Counted from the stretch's first letter, positions 9,376 through 18,022 are shown. The stretch: 36,825 nucleotides of DNA from Halobacteriales archaeon QH_6_64_20 (GCA_003021235.1 PXQR01000022.1:1-36825), one strand, 5' to 3'. The notes: generated by a model from the sequence alone, not told the origin. A program made the numbers and translations.

Positions 9376-10248
9376 TCAGGCTTTCCCGAACCCGGCGGTC
9401 AGCCCCTCGACGACCTTTCGCTGGAAGATCAACATGAAGAGCAGTAATGGGATCACCGACATGACGACGGCGGCCGAGATCGTCCCCCACGGGAACGAGT
9501 ACTGACCGCCATAGAGGGCGATACCGACGGTGATGGTCTTCATCTGCTCTTCGGTCATAAAGGTCAGTGCGAAGAGGAACTCGTTCCAGGCGTAGATGAA
9601 CACGATGATGGCCGCCGTCGCCATCGCCGGCGCGGAGATGGGGAGGATGATCCGAAAGAGCACCCCCAGTCTGGTCAGCCCGTCCATCAGGCCGGCTTCC
9701 TCGATCGAATCGGGCAGTTCCTTGAAGTACGCCTGCATGATCCAGACGGCGAAGGGGAGTTGGAAGGCGGCGTACGGCAGGATGAGCCCGAGGTAGTCGT
9801 TGAGAAGCATTAGTTCGCGTGCGAGCCTGAACAGCGGGATGAGCCGCGAGATAAAGGGCAACATCGCCGAGAAGAGGATTATCAACAGTACTGGCAGCTT
9901 GAAGCGAAATCGCAGGCGCGAGAGCGCATAGCCCGCGAGCGCACCGAGGAACACATCGATGATCGCGGTACCCGAGGCCACCACAAAGGAGTTGAACAGG
10001 TATCGGCCGAAGGGACGCTGTTCGAGCGCGGTCCGGTAGTTCTGGAGGGTGATCGTCTCCGGGATGTAGGTTACCGGGAACCGAACCGCCTCGGTGGGCG
10101 GCTTGAGCGAGGTGATGAACATCCAGATGATCGGGAAGAAAGATATGAGCACGAGCAACGAGATCGCGATATAGAACCCGATCTTCTTGCCGGTCTCGCC
10201 GATCTCTATATCGCCTAGCCCGTAATGCGTGCGGCGTTCGGTACTCAT
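9376..10248 (-). CDS. Carbohydrate ABC transporter permease (MalG type)
   Basis: The 290-residue inner-membrane subunit starts MSTERRTHYGLGD and has about six membrane helices. The cytoplasmic coupling loop EEAGLMDGLTRLGVLFRIIL is the MalG-type EAA motif. The frame is open further upstream into the preceding gene, but the ATG at 10248 lies one base after the stop of the other permease (TGAGATG), so translation is likely coupled. It pairs with the MalF-type permease, the ATPase at 5507-6679 and the divergent binding protein. No fault is seen. Confidence 0.92.
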   Translation of the reverse strand: MSTERRTHYGLGDIEIGETGKKIGFYIAISLLVLISFFPIIWMFITSLKPPTEAVRFPVTYIPETITLQNYRTALEQRPFGRYLFNSFVVASGTAIIDVFLGALAGYALSRLRFRFKLPVLLIILFSAMLPFISRLIPLFRLARELMLLNDYLGLILPYAAFQLPFAVWIMQAYFKELPDSIEEAGLMDGLTRLGVLFRIILPISAPAMATAAIIVFIYAWNEFLFALTFMTEEQMKTITVGIALYGGQYSFPWGTISAAVVMSVIPLLLFMLIFQRKVVEGLTAGFGKA

Positions 10249-10249
10249 C

Positions 10250-11203
10250 TCAGCGCACCTCCGGCTCGTAGAGCGTAGCGACGTAAAACAGCGAGAGTGC
10301 GAGCCCAATAACGGTGATAGCGGTCGCCGACGCCGAGCCGACGCCGAACTCGAGGTTATTGAACGTGATGCTGTGGGTGAACAACACGATCGTCGTCGTC
10401 GCCTCCGCGGGGCCACCGTTGGTAAGTCCGTAGGGAAGCCCGAACGCCTGGATCGCGGGCAATGTTCGGAAGATGAGCGCAACGAGGATCGTGGGTTTGA
10501 GCAGGGGAAGCGTGATATCGCGCAACTGACGCCAGTTCGAAGCGCCGTCCATCCGGGCCGCCTCGTAGAGGTGTTCGGGGATGCCGGTCAACCCGGCGAG
10601 CAAGATTAGCGCCATAAACGAACTCGTCTTCCAGATCGTCACGGAGATCATCGCCGCGAGCGCGATGTCCGGTTTCGCGAGGATCGGGTACGCCGTCTCC
10701 AGGAGGCCGACCCGGACGAGCATGTCGTTGATCACGCCGAACTGGCCGTGAAAGAGCCAGGACCAGATCTCGGCGTTGATAACGGTCGGGAGCGCCCACG
10801 GGAAGAGGATCGCCGCCTGTGCGAGGTACTTCCCGTGGAACTTCCGATTGAGCAACAACGCTAGTCCCAGCCCGATGCCTAACTCGATGGGGACGCTCAC
10901 GAACGTGTAGATGAAGCTCACGCCGAGCGCGTTCCAGAACCTGCCGTCGTCGAACAGCGCCTCGTAGTTTTCGGGCCCGACGAACTCCGCCGACGTGCCG
11001 ATGATGTATCCGTCCTGGAGGCTCGCCCAGACCGTATCGACGATCGGATAAAACGAGACGACGCCCAAGAACAACAACACCGGCATCAGGAGGAGGGTCG
11101 CCAGTTCCTCCTCGGTCAGTCGTAGGTCTCGGTACCGACGAAGCCTCGATTCGAGCCCGGAAGCAATGCCCGCCCCGCTTGCGTCCCGTGATCGTTCTGC
11201 CAT
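10250..11203 (-). CDS. Carbohydrate ABC transporter permease (MalF type)
   Basis: The 317-residue permease begins MAERSRDASG, followed by a cytoplasmic lead of about 35 residues and six predicted helices. The EAA coupling loop is YEAARMDGASNWRQLRDITL. It is the first gene of the minus-strand transporter row and lies divergent from the substrate-binding protein. The substrate is inferred from the alpha-xylosidase and xylose dehydrogenase in the same cluster, not from the permease sequence. Confidence 0.92.
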   Translation of the reverse strand: MAERSRDASGAGIASGLESRLRRYRDLRLTEEELATLLLMPVLLFLGVVSFYPIVDTVWASLQDGYIIGTSAEFVGPENYEALFDDGRFWNALGVSFIYTFVSVPIELGIGLGLALLLNRKFHGKYLAQAAILFPWALPTVINAEIWSWLFHGQFGVINDMLVRVGLLETAYPILAKPDIALAAMISVTIWKTSSFMALILLAGLTGIPEHLYEAARMDGASNWRQLRDITLPLLKPTILVALIFRTLPAIQAFGLPYGLTNGGPAEATTTIVLFTHSITFNNLEFGVGSASATAITVIGLALSLFYVATLYEPEVR

Positions 11204-11234
11204 GGGTTTCTACTGCCGTTTCATTACGCCGCGG

Positions 11235-11242
11235 CATAAATC
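11235..11242 (-). promoter_or_regulatory. TATA-like box of the permease operon
   Basis: The minus strand reads GGATTTATGCC here, 32-39 bases before the permease ATG at 11203. This would give a transcript with a leader of a few bases, the usual haloarchaeal pattern. Confidence 0.5.
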
Positions 11243-11469
11243 CACGCCGAGGAACCCCATTGCTGTCGGTGCCGGACACGGCGGTCGCGAGGTGACGAGC
11301 CCTCACGCGAACGATCGGGAGGCGGGCAACGGGTGACCGACCGCAAGGAGGGCAACCGAACGAGACGACCGTCCTCGATCGCCCGTACGAACGATCCACA
11401 ACCGAGCGGAACCCGTAGCCGAGCGGACCGATCGATACGGAGGGTTCGTCCCGAGGATGATGAACAATG

Positions 11470-11486
11470 ATAATGGTAACCGTTAT
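11470..11486 (+). promoter_or_regulatory. 17-bp near-palindromic operator candidate at the binding-protein promoter
   Basis: ATAATGGTAACCGTTAT is an inverted repeat centred on one base (11478), with a single mismatched pair in 17 bases. It ends 27 bases before the ATG of the sugar-binding lipoprotein and overlaps the AT-rich segment that should serve as its promoter. This is the expected place for a sugar-responsive repressor. No regulator gene is seen beside it. Confidence 0.45.
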
Positions 11487-11512
11487 TACCCGACTCGTCA
11501 TTGGTAGGTGCT

Positions 11513-12880
11513 ATGGATCGCAAGAACCAGGCGGCGCGGCGACGACAGTTCGTCAAGGCACTGGCCGGAGCAGGGATCGTCGGACTCGCGGGGTGTACCG
11601 GTGGCGGTGGCGACGGCGGAGACGGCAGCGGCGGAGGAGGCGGAGGTAACGGTAGCGGCGGTAATGGGAGCGGGGGCGGATACAGCGGTGGCGGTGGGGG
11701 CGGACAGGCGTCGATACGGTTCGTCCACATCTCCTCGTTCGGCGGCGACGCTGAGGACATCGTGCCGATGTTCAACGAGCAATCGGAGAACGTCGAACTC
11801 AGCGCCACGTCGACGCCCGCCGAGTCGACATCGACACGGGAGTACTTCGTCAACCAGTTCGTCTCTCAGTCCTCGGATTTCGACACCGGGATGATGGACG
11901 TTATCTGGCCCGCGGAGTTCGTCGGGCAGGGCTGGGCCGCCCAGGTCGAAGACCAGAACAACTACACCGAGCAGATGTTAGAGACGCCGGTCGACGCCGC
12001 GACGGTCGACGGCACTCTCCATGCGATGCCGATGTTCACGGACGCGAACGCCTTTTATTACCGCTCGGACAAACTCGAAGAGTACGGCTTCGAGCCCCCG
12101 ACGACGTACATGGAGGTCGTGAACCAGGCCCAGCAGATCATGGAGCAAGACGACCAGATCCAGAACGGCTACATCTGGCAGGGAAGCGCCGACGAGGGGC
12201 TGACGATCATGTGGCTCAACTGGCTCTGGGGGCTCGGAGGCAACGTCGATCAGGACGGAACCATCAAGGTCAACTCCCAGAAGGGCGTTCAGGCGCTTCA
12301 ACACGCCGTTTCGCTCATCCACGAGTACAACGTCACGCCCGCTTCGGTTCCGGCGAACGGCACCGACGAGAACCGCCAGACCTTCCAGCAGGGCAACACG
12401 CTGTTCATGCGCAACTGGCCGTATGCCGTTGCGCTGATGAACGAGGACGGCTCCCCGGTGAAGGACAACTTCAGCGTCGCGAAGATGCCGAAAGGAGAGG
12501 GAAACCCGAACGCGAACAACTCCTGTCTCGGCGGATGGAACGTCTTCGTCAACGAGTTCTCAGAGAACAAGGCCGCGGCGCAGGAGTTCGCGAACTTCGT
12601 CGCCACGAAGGAGGTCCAGGAGAACTTGGCGCTCGAACACAGCCGGCTTCCGGTCCGACAGGACCTCTACAGCCAGGAGTACTACGACCAGGCACCGCTA
12701 CTGGAGATCTTCGCCGAAGTGCTCGAACAGACTCAGGCACGGCCGTCGACGTCGCAGTACTCGACCTTCTCGGAGATCGTCTACACCGAGTGCAACAAGG
12801 CGCTCGTCCAGGAGAAATCACCCCAGCAGGCGCTCGACGACGCTCAGAGTCGGATCGACAGTAAGATCAACAGCGGCTGA
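11513..12880 (+). CDS. Extracellular sugar-binding lipoprotein of the ABC importer
   Basis: The 455-residue protein is the substrate-binding component of the importer encoded divergently. The N-terminus has a Tat signal (RRRQFVKALAGAG) with lipobox LAGC, so it is exported folded and lipid-anchored. A Gly/Ser linker of about 45 residues leads to a family 1 solute-binding domain. I chose the ATG at 11513, preceded by GGTAGGTG, over one four codons earlier, because the charged MDRKNQAARRR lead then starts the signal. The ligand is probably a xyloside or xylo-oligosaccharide, by context only. Confidence 0.92.
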   Translation: MDRKNQAARRRQFVKALAGAGIVGLAGCTGGGGDGGDGSGGGGGGNGSGGNGSGGGYSGGGGGGQASIRFVHISSFGGDAEDIVPMFNEQSENVELSATSTPAESTSTREYFVNQFVSQSSDFDTGMMDVIWPAEFVGQGWAAQVEDQNNYTEQMLETPVDAATVDGTLHAMPMFTDANAFYYRSDKLEEYGFEPPTTYMEVVNQAQQIMEQDDQIQNGYIWQGSADEGLTIMWLNWLWGLGGNVDQDGTIKVNSQKGVQALQHAVSLIHEYNVTPASVPANGTDENRQTFQQGNTLFMRNWPYAVALMNEDGSPVKDNFSVAKMPKGEGNPNANNSCLGGWNVFVNEFSENKAAAQEFANFVATKEVQENLALEHSRLPVRQDLYSQEYYDQAPLLEIFAEVLEQTQARPSTSQYSTFSEIVYTECNKALVQEKSPQQALDDAQSRIDSKINSG

Positions 12881-12896
12881 GCCGTCGCGCGACGGC
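12881..12896 (+). terminator. Perfect 16-bp inverted repeat directly after the binding-protein stop
   Basis: GCCGTCGCGCGACGGC starts at the base after the TGA and is a perfect palindrome (GCCGTC stem, GCGC loop). It could end or protect the binding-protein message. No long T-run follows, so it is not a classic terminator. Confidence 0.4.
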
Positions 12897-13041
12897 ACGG
12901 TTTCGGCGTTCGCTTCGCACGCGGGCCGCATTCACACGTCGATAGCGTTCACGCACGGCGTTTCGTGACCGTCAGCGTAACCGACATGAGGACTCCGTCG
13001 GTCGGGCTCAGTGGGAATCGACGACGGCGGGGTTTCGGGGT

Positions 13042-14127
13042 TTAGGACAGCGAGACCCACTCCCCGCGGTCGGCGGCCTCGTAGACCGCCTCCATCGCTC
13101 GCATGTCGACCAGCCCGTGGTCACCGTCAGGGTGTATCGGCGCGTCGCCGCGGACGCGATCGGTGAAGTACTCGAACTGTTCGTGCATCTGATCGACCGT
13201 CTCGAACGTCACCGACGCCCTTCCGTCCCCGCGCGAGAGGTGTAGCTCGCGTGCCTCGTCCTGGAAGAAGGCCGGTTCGATGCGCAGTTGCCCTTCGGTC
13301 CCGGTGATGGAAATCGAACTCGACTGGTGGACGTTGTGGCTCGCGAAACACGAGGCGTACACGTCCTCGGGGAACTCGATAGTGAACGAAACCGTCTCGT
13401 CAACGTCGGCGAAGGCGTCATGCGAACTTCCCGTTTGCCCGATGGCGGCGATGGGGTCGGCGTCGAGGAGGAATCGAGCGGTATTGAGCGGGTAGATCCC
13501 GATATCGAACAGCGCGCCGCCGCCCGCCAGTTCTTCGTCGAGACGCCACTGGTCCCGGTCGGGGTTCACCCGATCGAGCAGGCGCTGGGACATATCACCC
13601 GAAACGTGTTGTGGCTCGCCGAGCAACCCCTCTCGAACGAACTCGCGGGCGCGGCGGACGGCCGGTTCGGTGTGCATTCGGTAGGCGATCATCGATTCGA
13701 TGCCGGCGTCCGCGCAGGTCCCGATCACCGCACGGGCCCGATCGCTGTCGCGTTCCATCGGTTTCTCACAGAGGACGTCCTTATCGAACGCGGCGGCCGT
13801 CTCGACGAACTCGAGGTGACGAGCGTTCGGCGTAACGATGTAGACCGCGTCGTAGTCCTCGCGGGCGACGCCGTCGTGAAAGGCGTCGTAGGTCAGCCCC
13901 TGTTCTGCCCCGTCGGTTGCGGCGACCAACCGCTCGGCTTTGGACTCGTCGCCGCTGACCAGCACCGTCGGTTCGCAGGCCTCGCTGGCCTCGAATGCGG
14001 GAAGGGCGCGGCCCCGCGTGAACCAGCCGAGCCCGATCACGGCGAAGCGAAGCGGCTCGATCGTCCCCGGATCGATCGTCCGCCAGTCGCGCCGGCACCC
14101 CTCGGCGAGGATCGCGTCGATGTCCAT
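13042..14127 (-). CDS. gfo6: D-xylose 1-dehydrogenase (NADP+), Gfo6 type
   Basis: The 361-residue Gfo/Idh/MocA-family enzyme oxidises D-xylose to xylonolactone, the first step of the oxidative haloarchaeal pentose pathway. It starts MDIDAILAEGCRRDWRT like Haloarcula Gfo6. It has Rossmann segment FAVIGLGWFTRG, VYIVTPNARHLEFV, the CEKPM motif and MIAYRMHTEPAVRRA. The frame is open far upstream, but the ATG at 14127 has a TATA-like box at the right distance and matches the family start. It faces the binding-protein gene and is about 3 kb from the permeases, consistent with one xylose-use cluster. Confidence 0.88.
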   Translation of the reverse strand: MDIDAILAEGCRRDWRTIDPGTIEPLRFAVIGLGWFTRGRALPAFEASEACEPTVLVSGDESKAERLVAATDGAEQGLTYDAFHDGVAREDYDAVYIVTPNARHLEFVETAAAFDKDVLCEKPMERDSDRARAVIGTCADAGIESMIAYRMHTEPAVRRAREFVREGLLGEPQHVSGDMSQRLLDRVNPDRDQWRLDEELAGGGALFDIGIYPLNTARFLLDADPIAAIGQTGSSHDAFADVDETVSFTIEFPEDVYASCFASHNVHQSSSISITGTEGQLRIEPAFFQDEARELHLSRGDGRASVTFETVDQMHEQFEYFTDRVRGDAPIHPDGDHGLVDMRAMEAVYEAADRGEWVSLS

Positions 14128-14150
14128 GCACGCACGACGGCGAGAAGGGT

Positions 14151-14158
14151 CTTTATCC
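14151..14158 (-). promoter_or_regulatory. TATA-like box of the xylose dehydrogenase gene
   Basis: The minus strand reads GGATAAAG 24-31 bases before the ATG at 14127, fitting a leaderless transcript and supporting that start. Confidence 0.5.
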
Positions 14159-14308
14159 TGTTCGATCCGGCAGGGACGATCGACACCGCGAATCAGGGGT
14201 CGCGGCACGGAGCACGCCTCGGACGGCGTCGCCCCCGACCGTCGAGGTCGTCGCTCGCCCGCCGGCGTGGCGAGGCTTGAAACCCGATCGCGGTCCCAGT
14301 CCGCCGGG

Positions 14309-15455
14309 ATGGTCGCGTTCGTCGCTCTGTCCTCGTTCGAACCCGGGTTCACGCTCTCTGCGCTCGGGTTCGTCGCGGCGGGGGGCTTTCTCGGAACGCT
14401 TAGCGGCCTGACGCCCGGCTTGCATGCGAACAACTTCGCGTTGCTGATGGCCGCCGTCGCGCCCACAGTACCAGGACCGCCGGAACTCGTCGGTGCCGCG
14501 ATGCTCGCGGCGGGCGTTACTCATACTTTCCTCGACGTGGTGCCCGCGCTGGCGCTCGGGGTGCCTGACGCCGCGATGGCCGCCGTGGCGTTGCCTGGTC
14601 ATCGACTGGTCTTGGAAGGGAGAGGCCGCGAAGCGCTTCGCCTCTCGGCGCTCGGGAGCGTTCTCCTTGATCCTCACCGAGCGCGGCTTCCGGGAACGGG
14701 TCGGCGGCGCGTTCGCGTTCGGCGCGAGCGCCCTGTTGGGATACGCGCTTCTCAGAGCGTTCGAGACGCCGCTCGGAGCGCCGCTCGACGCCGGCGGACT
14801 GTTGATGCCACTTTTCGGGGGACTGTTCGGCGCGCCGGTACTGCTCGACGCGATCGGCGGCGGGGGCATCCCGCCACAGGACGATAGCGCTGTAAGCGGT
14901 TCCCGCCGGTCGGTCGGCGTCGCCGCCTTCCTGGGCACGGGTGCCGGCGCGATCGTCGGATACGTCCCCGGTGTGTCGAGCGCCATCGCCGCCACGGCCG
15001 TCCTGCCGGCGATCCCCGACGACGGTGACGATGACGGTGCCCGGGGCTTTCTCATCGCAACGAGCGCAGTGAACACATCCAATTCGATCTTCGCTCTCTT
15101 CGCACTGATCGCACTCGGCTCACCCCGAACCGGCGTTCTGGTGGCGCTCGAACAGGCGGAGGTCCCGCTGAACCTGCCAGTCCTGCTCTGTGCCGTCGCG
15201 ATCGCCGCGGGGATCGGGTTCGTCTTAGTGGTCTCGATCGGCGATCGGTATCTCGACGTCGTGGGGCGAACGGATTACACCCTGCTGTCGGTCTCGGTGC
15301 TCGTGCTACTGATCGGGCTCTCGTACGCGTTCGCGGGACCGTTCGGGATCGGGGCCTTTGCCACCGCGACGATCGTCGGGCTGATCCCGCCGAACTTCGG
15401 CGCGCGGCGAGTGCATCTAATGGGCGTGCTGATCGGGCCATTGATTGTTGGATGA
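14309..15455 (+). pseudogene. Tripartite tricarboxylate transporter permease (TctA/DUF112), disrupted
   Basis: This would be a multi-pass permease of the TctA-like family. The first frame (MVAFVALSSFEPG..., with the family segment TLSGLTPGLHANNF) runs to LRLSALGS near 14660. The remainder continues in another frame from about FSLILTERGFRERVGG and ends LMGVLIGPLIVG at 15455. The combined length is about 382 codons, and the hydrophobic stretch that usually follows LSALGS seems missing, so I infer an internal deletion of some 30-40 codons that also shifted the frame. A single miscalled base would not explain the missing segment. It lies beside the AT-rich island and diverges from the xylose dehydrogenase gene. 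Confidence 0.72.
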
Positions 15456-16900
15456 TGAACCGACACGAGGGTTGTATTCTCAAACAGTCGAGCTGTCAGC
15501 AGCACGTCCGTAATACTTAGACGATGCTTTTAGTTTCACTTTCACCATGCCATCTATGTAGTTAAGAACGTGCGATCAATCGTTTCAGATATGCAGAAAA
15601 CGGATCCACGACCATCGTATCACAAGCGAAGCCCTTCTATCTAACAATCATGTCCGTCTCTTCATTACAGAATTCAAGCGGAGGTTCGAGTACAGGAATA
15701 TATACGATCGTGGCGAATGTCGTTCCAGGAGCAGTCTCCTTAACAGTGGTACTGCTGATGCTTCCAAGAAGCGTTATTAATATCTCCTCAGTAGTGAGTG
15801 CATTCCAGACCGAAACTCTACTAGATATTGTTCCTTGGATAGGCTTCGCAGCTGCTTCGTACCTGCTCGGATCCGTTATTAAAACGTTAATCGAGAATTT
15901 CCCAATGCAGCGTACAACTTCCAAGCTGTTTTACTACTCTCCATTAATGCCTCAAGCGTTCGTTTCGGAAATCGATTTAGGAGACAATGTAAGAAACAGA
16001 TATAATTGGGCGTGCAATCATCTTTTTCTTGATGTAGATGGACCTGTCCAGTCAATAGGAGGAGAACTAATAACAAGTGAAACCGGTTCGATCGCTTCCA
16101 AAAGAATGGCAAAGACGTACCTTCTACACAAAGGATCGACGAATATTCAGAGATACGATATGCTATCAAACGTGTTTCAGCAATTAGAGGCTGCATTCAT
16201 CATGGCTATGCTGTTCTTTACGGCCACGGGCTATCTGTCGTCGGTAGTATCAATTGGCAAAAATCAGGGTCTACTCACATATATGCTACAATCCAATCGG
16301 TTGTTGCTGTATGTGTTCGTTCTGATAGTTGTGGGATATTTATTCCTGTTCGTAGCATCAGACTACCTCCCGTCTTGGAAATGGAGCCAATTTCTTCCTC
16401 TATCGATTTTTTATCTGATGATTGTGGCGGTTGCTGGAGTCGCACTCCCCGTTCTGTTCCAGGATTTCAGCTACTCAAGCAACTTATCACAGCTATATGA
16501 TAAAAATGCTCTCGTTCCAATAGTAGTGTTCTTTTTCTTTTCATACATGTCACGTTATCAGTGCAACACTAATAAACGCAAGATGGAGAAGGCAGTCATA
16601 TTAGAGCTATACCCAATAGCGGTAGCAGAGGGTGATATACCGAAGATGGACCAGAAGTGGAACGTTTAGCACGGACATACTGATTTATTCGATGTCATAC
16701 TCTCGCCTAAGGGTCGTTCTGGCCGGTTAGTCGTCTGCTTTCGATTGCTTGACTAATTCATACTACCGGCTAAATATTCACGCTCTTATATAGACTAGCG
16801 GAGCAGCATGCTAACAATGGACGCACTATGGCGAGAGACAACCGCTACGTCACGAATACAGCTTACTCAGGAGCTGAATCGCTCGTCATCTCGCGGTTCC
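15456..16900. other. AT-rich island
   Basis: Base composition drops sharply between the broken TctA-like gene and purS. Codons such as AAA, ATA, AGA and TTA, rare elsewhere in the window, are common. It holds one gene (15650-16669) and flanks without recognised genes. I found no transposase, integrase, tRNA or clear terminal repeats, so the route of entry is unknown. The borders are approximate. Confidence 0.6.
15650..16669 (+). CDS. Orphan membrane protein in the AT-rich island
   Basis: I do not recognise this 339-residue protein. It has two N-terminal helices (about residues 17-39 and 58-82), a soluble stretch of about 100 residues on one side of the membrane (83-184) and four further helices (about 185-205, 222-241, 252-275 and 285-302) before a short charged tail. 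No catalytic motif or signal peptide stands out. It is not acidic in the way of its neighbours and its codon use is AT-rich, which points to recent acquisition. Two helices, a cytosolic-type middle domain and four helices suggest a stand-alone membrane sensor or effector, but that is a guess. Confidence 0.75.
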   Translation: MSVSSLQNSSGGSSTGIYTIVANVVPGAVSLTVVLLMLPRSVINISSVVSAFQTETLLDIVPWIGFAAASYLLGSVIKTLIENFPMQRTTSKLFYYSPLMPQAFVSEIDLGDNVRNRYNWACNHLFLDVDGPVQSIGGELITSETGSIASKRMAKTYLLHKGSTNIQRYDMLSNVFQQLEAAFIMAMLFFTATGYLSSVVSIGKNQGLLTYMLQSNRLLLYVFVLIVVGYLFLFVASDYLPSWKWSQFLPLSIFYLMIVAVAGVALPVLFQDFSYSSNLSQLYDKNALVPIVVFFFFSYMSRYQCNTNKRKMEKAVILELYPIAVAEGDIPKMDQKWNV

Positions 16901-16976
16901 GCTGTACTACCCTAACTCGATACTATCCGAACGATCGAGGAAAGAGCTTTGAGGGCCGATCGCGCACGGTCTTCCG
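16670..16976. other. Gene-free stretch before purS
   Basis: It holds an imperfect inverted repeat (GCCGGT-TAGTC near 16719 against GACTA...ACCGGC ending near 16780), then a TATA-like TTATATAG near 16791-16798. A 58-codon frame (16828-17004) runs into purS in another frame and shows no motif. The TATA-like box could give purS a leader of about 150 bases. Confidence 0.4.
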
Positions 16977-17243
16977 ATGGCGGCCTCCTATACCGCGTCC
17001 GTGACCGTCCGGCTCAAACCGGGCGTCCTCGATCCCGAAGCCGAGACGACGAAACGCGCGCTCGAACGCCTTGACTTCGAGTTAGAGGAGCTCCGCTCGG
17101 TCGACCGCTTCGAGATCGACTTGGACGCGGACTCGCCCGAGGCCGCCGCCGAGCGCGCCGACGCGATGGCCCAACGCCTGCTCGCGAACCCGACGATCCA
17201 CGATTACACCGTCGCCGTCGAACCCACCGAGGGACCCTCGTGA
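16977..17243 (+). CDS. purS: Phosphoribosylformylglycinamidine synthase subunit PurS
   Basis: The 88-residue small subunit of the PurLQS complex helps pass ammonia from PurQ to PurL in the fourth step of purine synthesis. The sequence has the typical PurS start YTASVTVRLKPGVLDPEAET and the central segment FEIDLDADSPEAAAERA. Its TGA overlaps the GTG start of purQ, so the two are translated together. purL is not in this window, as is common in haloarchaea. Confidence 0.95.
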   Translation: MAASYTASVTVRLKPGVLDPEAETTKRALERLDFELEELRSVDRFEIDLDADSPEAAAERADAMAQRLLANPTIHDYTVAVEPTEGPS

Positions 17244-17926
17244 TCGCCGTCTGCCAGTTTGGTGGGAGCAACTGCGATCGGGACGCCGTCGCCGCCCTCC
17301 GGGATCTCGACTTCGAGGCCGAGCGCGTCTGGTACGCCGATGGGTTACCCGAAAACGCCGATGGCGTCGTCCTCCCCGGGGGCTTTTCCTACGGCGATTA
17401 CCTCCGGGCCGGCGCGATGGCCGCCCGGGCACCGATTTCGAAGGAGGTACGCGAGGCGGCCGATCGGGGAACTCCGGTACTCGGGATCTGCAACGGCGCA
17501 CAGATCGCCACCGAATCGGGACTGGTGCCCGGCGCGTTTACGACGAACGCGAGCGCGCGCTTTCGCTGTGAGCACGTCCACCTGCGCGTCGAGAACGAGG
17601 ATACCCCCTGGACGGCGGGGTTCGACGCAGGCGACGTACTCACTTTGCCGATCGCCCACGGCGAGGGACGCTTCGAGATCAGTGAGACCGAACTCGCGAC
17701 GCTCGAAGCGGAAAATCGGGTTCTCTTTCGCTATTGCGACAGCGAGGGCGAGGTCACCGACGACGCGAACCCGAACGGCTCGGTAGGGAACGTCGCGGGC
17801 ATCCTCGGCGAGCGCGAGCACACTGCGGTACTGATGCCCCACCCCGAGCGCGCGACACTCCCGGACCTCGGCCGGACGGACGGTCGGACGATCCTCCGGG
17901 GCTTCGCCGAGGCGGCGAGCGGGTAA
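17240..17926 (+). CDS. purQ: Phosphoribosylformylglycinamidine synthase subunit PurQ
   Basis: The 228-residue class I glutamine amidotransferase supplies ammonia to PurL. The catalytic triad is visible: Cys84 in GICNGAQ, His201 and Glu203 in MPHPER. The N-terminus (AVCQFGGSNCDRD) and PGGFSYGDYLRAGA are family signatures. It starts at GTG 17240, overlapping the purS stop by four bases. Length is normal and the gene looks intact, unlike the exporter gene that follows. Confidence 0.95.
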   Translation: MIAVCQFGGSNCDRDAVAALRDLDFEAERVWYADGLPENADGVVLPGGFSYGDYLRAGAMAARAPISKEVREAADRGTPVLGICNGAQIATESGLVPGAFTTNASARFRCEHVHLRVENEDTPWTAGFDAGDVLTLPIAHGEGRFEISETELATLEAENRVLFRYCDSEGEVTDDANPNGSVGNVAGILGEREHTAVLMPHPERATLPDLGRTDGRTILRGFAEAASG

Positions 17927-17962
17927 CCGGGACGACCGACGCTACGGGGAACCCCGACATCG

Positions 17963-17994
17963 ACGATACCCGGCATCAACGATACCCGGCATCG
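17963..17994. repeat. 16-bp tandem duplication upstream of the ABC pseudogene
   Basis: ACGATACCCGGCATC(A/G) occurs twice head to tail in the space between purQ and the exporter remnant, where its promoter should lie. It is probably a recent slippage duplication. Confidence 0.6.
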
Positions 17995-18022
17995 ACGACT
18001 TCTTTCGCGCGCACGGCCGATC

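Larger units (their letters stand above)
11204..11512. other. Divergent promoter region of the sugar importer
   Basis: About 310 bases between two divergently read importer genes. A TATA-like box on the minus strand sits near the permease and a near-palindrome sits at the plus-strand promoter of the binding protein (both listed). The middle is GC-rich and I see no gene in it. Confidence 0.6.

Noticed and set aside
13940-14308. Upstream extension of the TctA-like reading frame
   Set aside because: It crosses the xylose dehydrogenase gene and its promoter; the TctA-like similarity starts at the ATG 14309.
16828-17004. 58-codon frame after a TATA-like box before purS
   Set aside because: No motif, basic composition unlike neighbours, and it runs into purS in another frame; kept only as a remark on the intergenic stretch.
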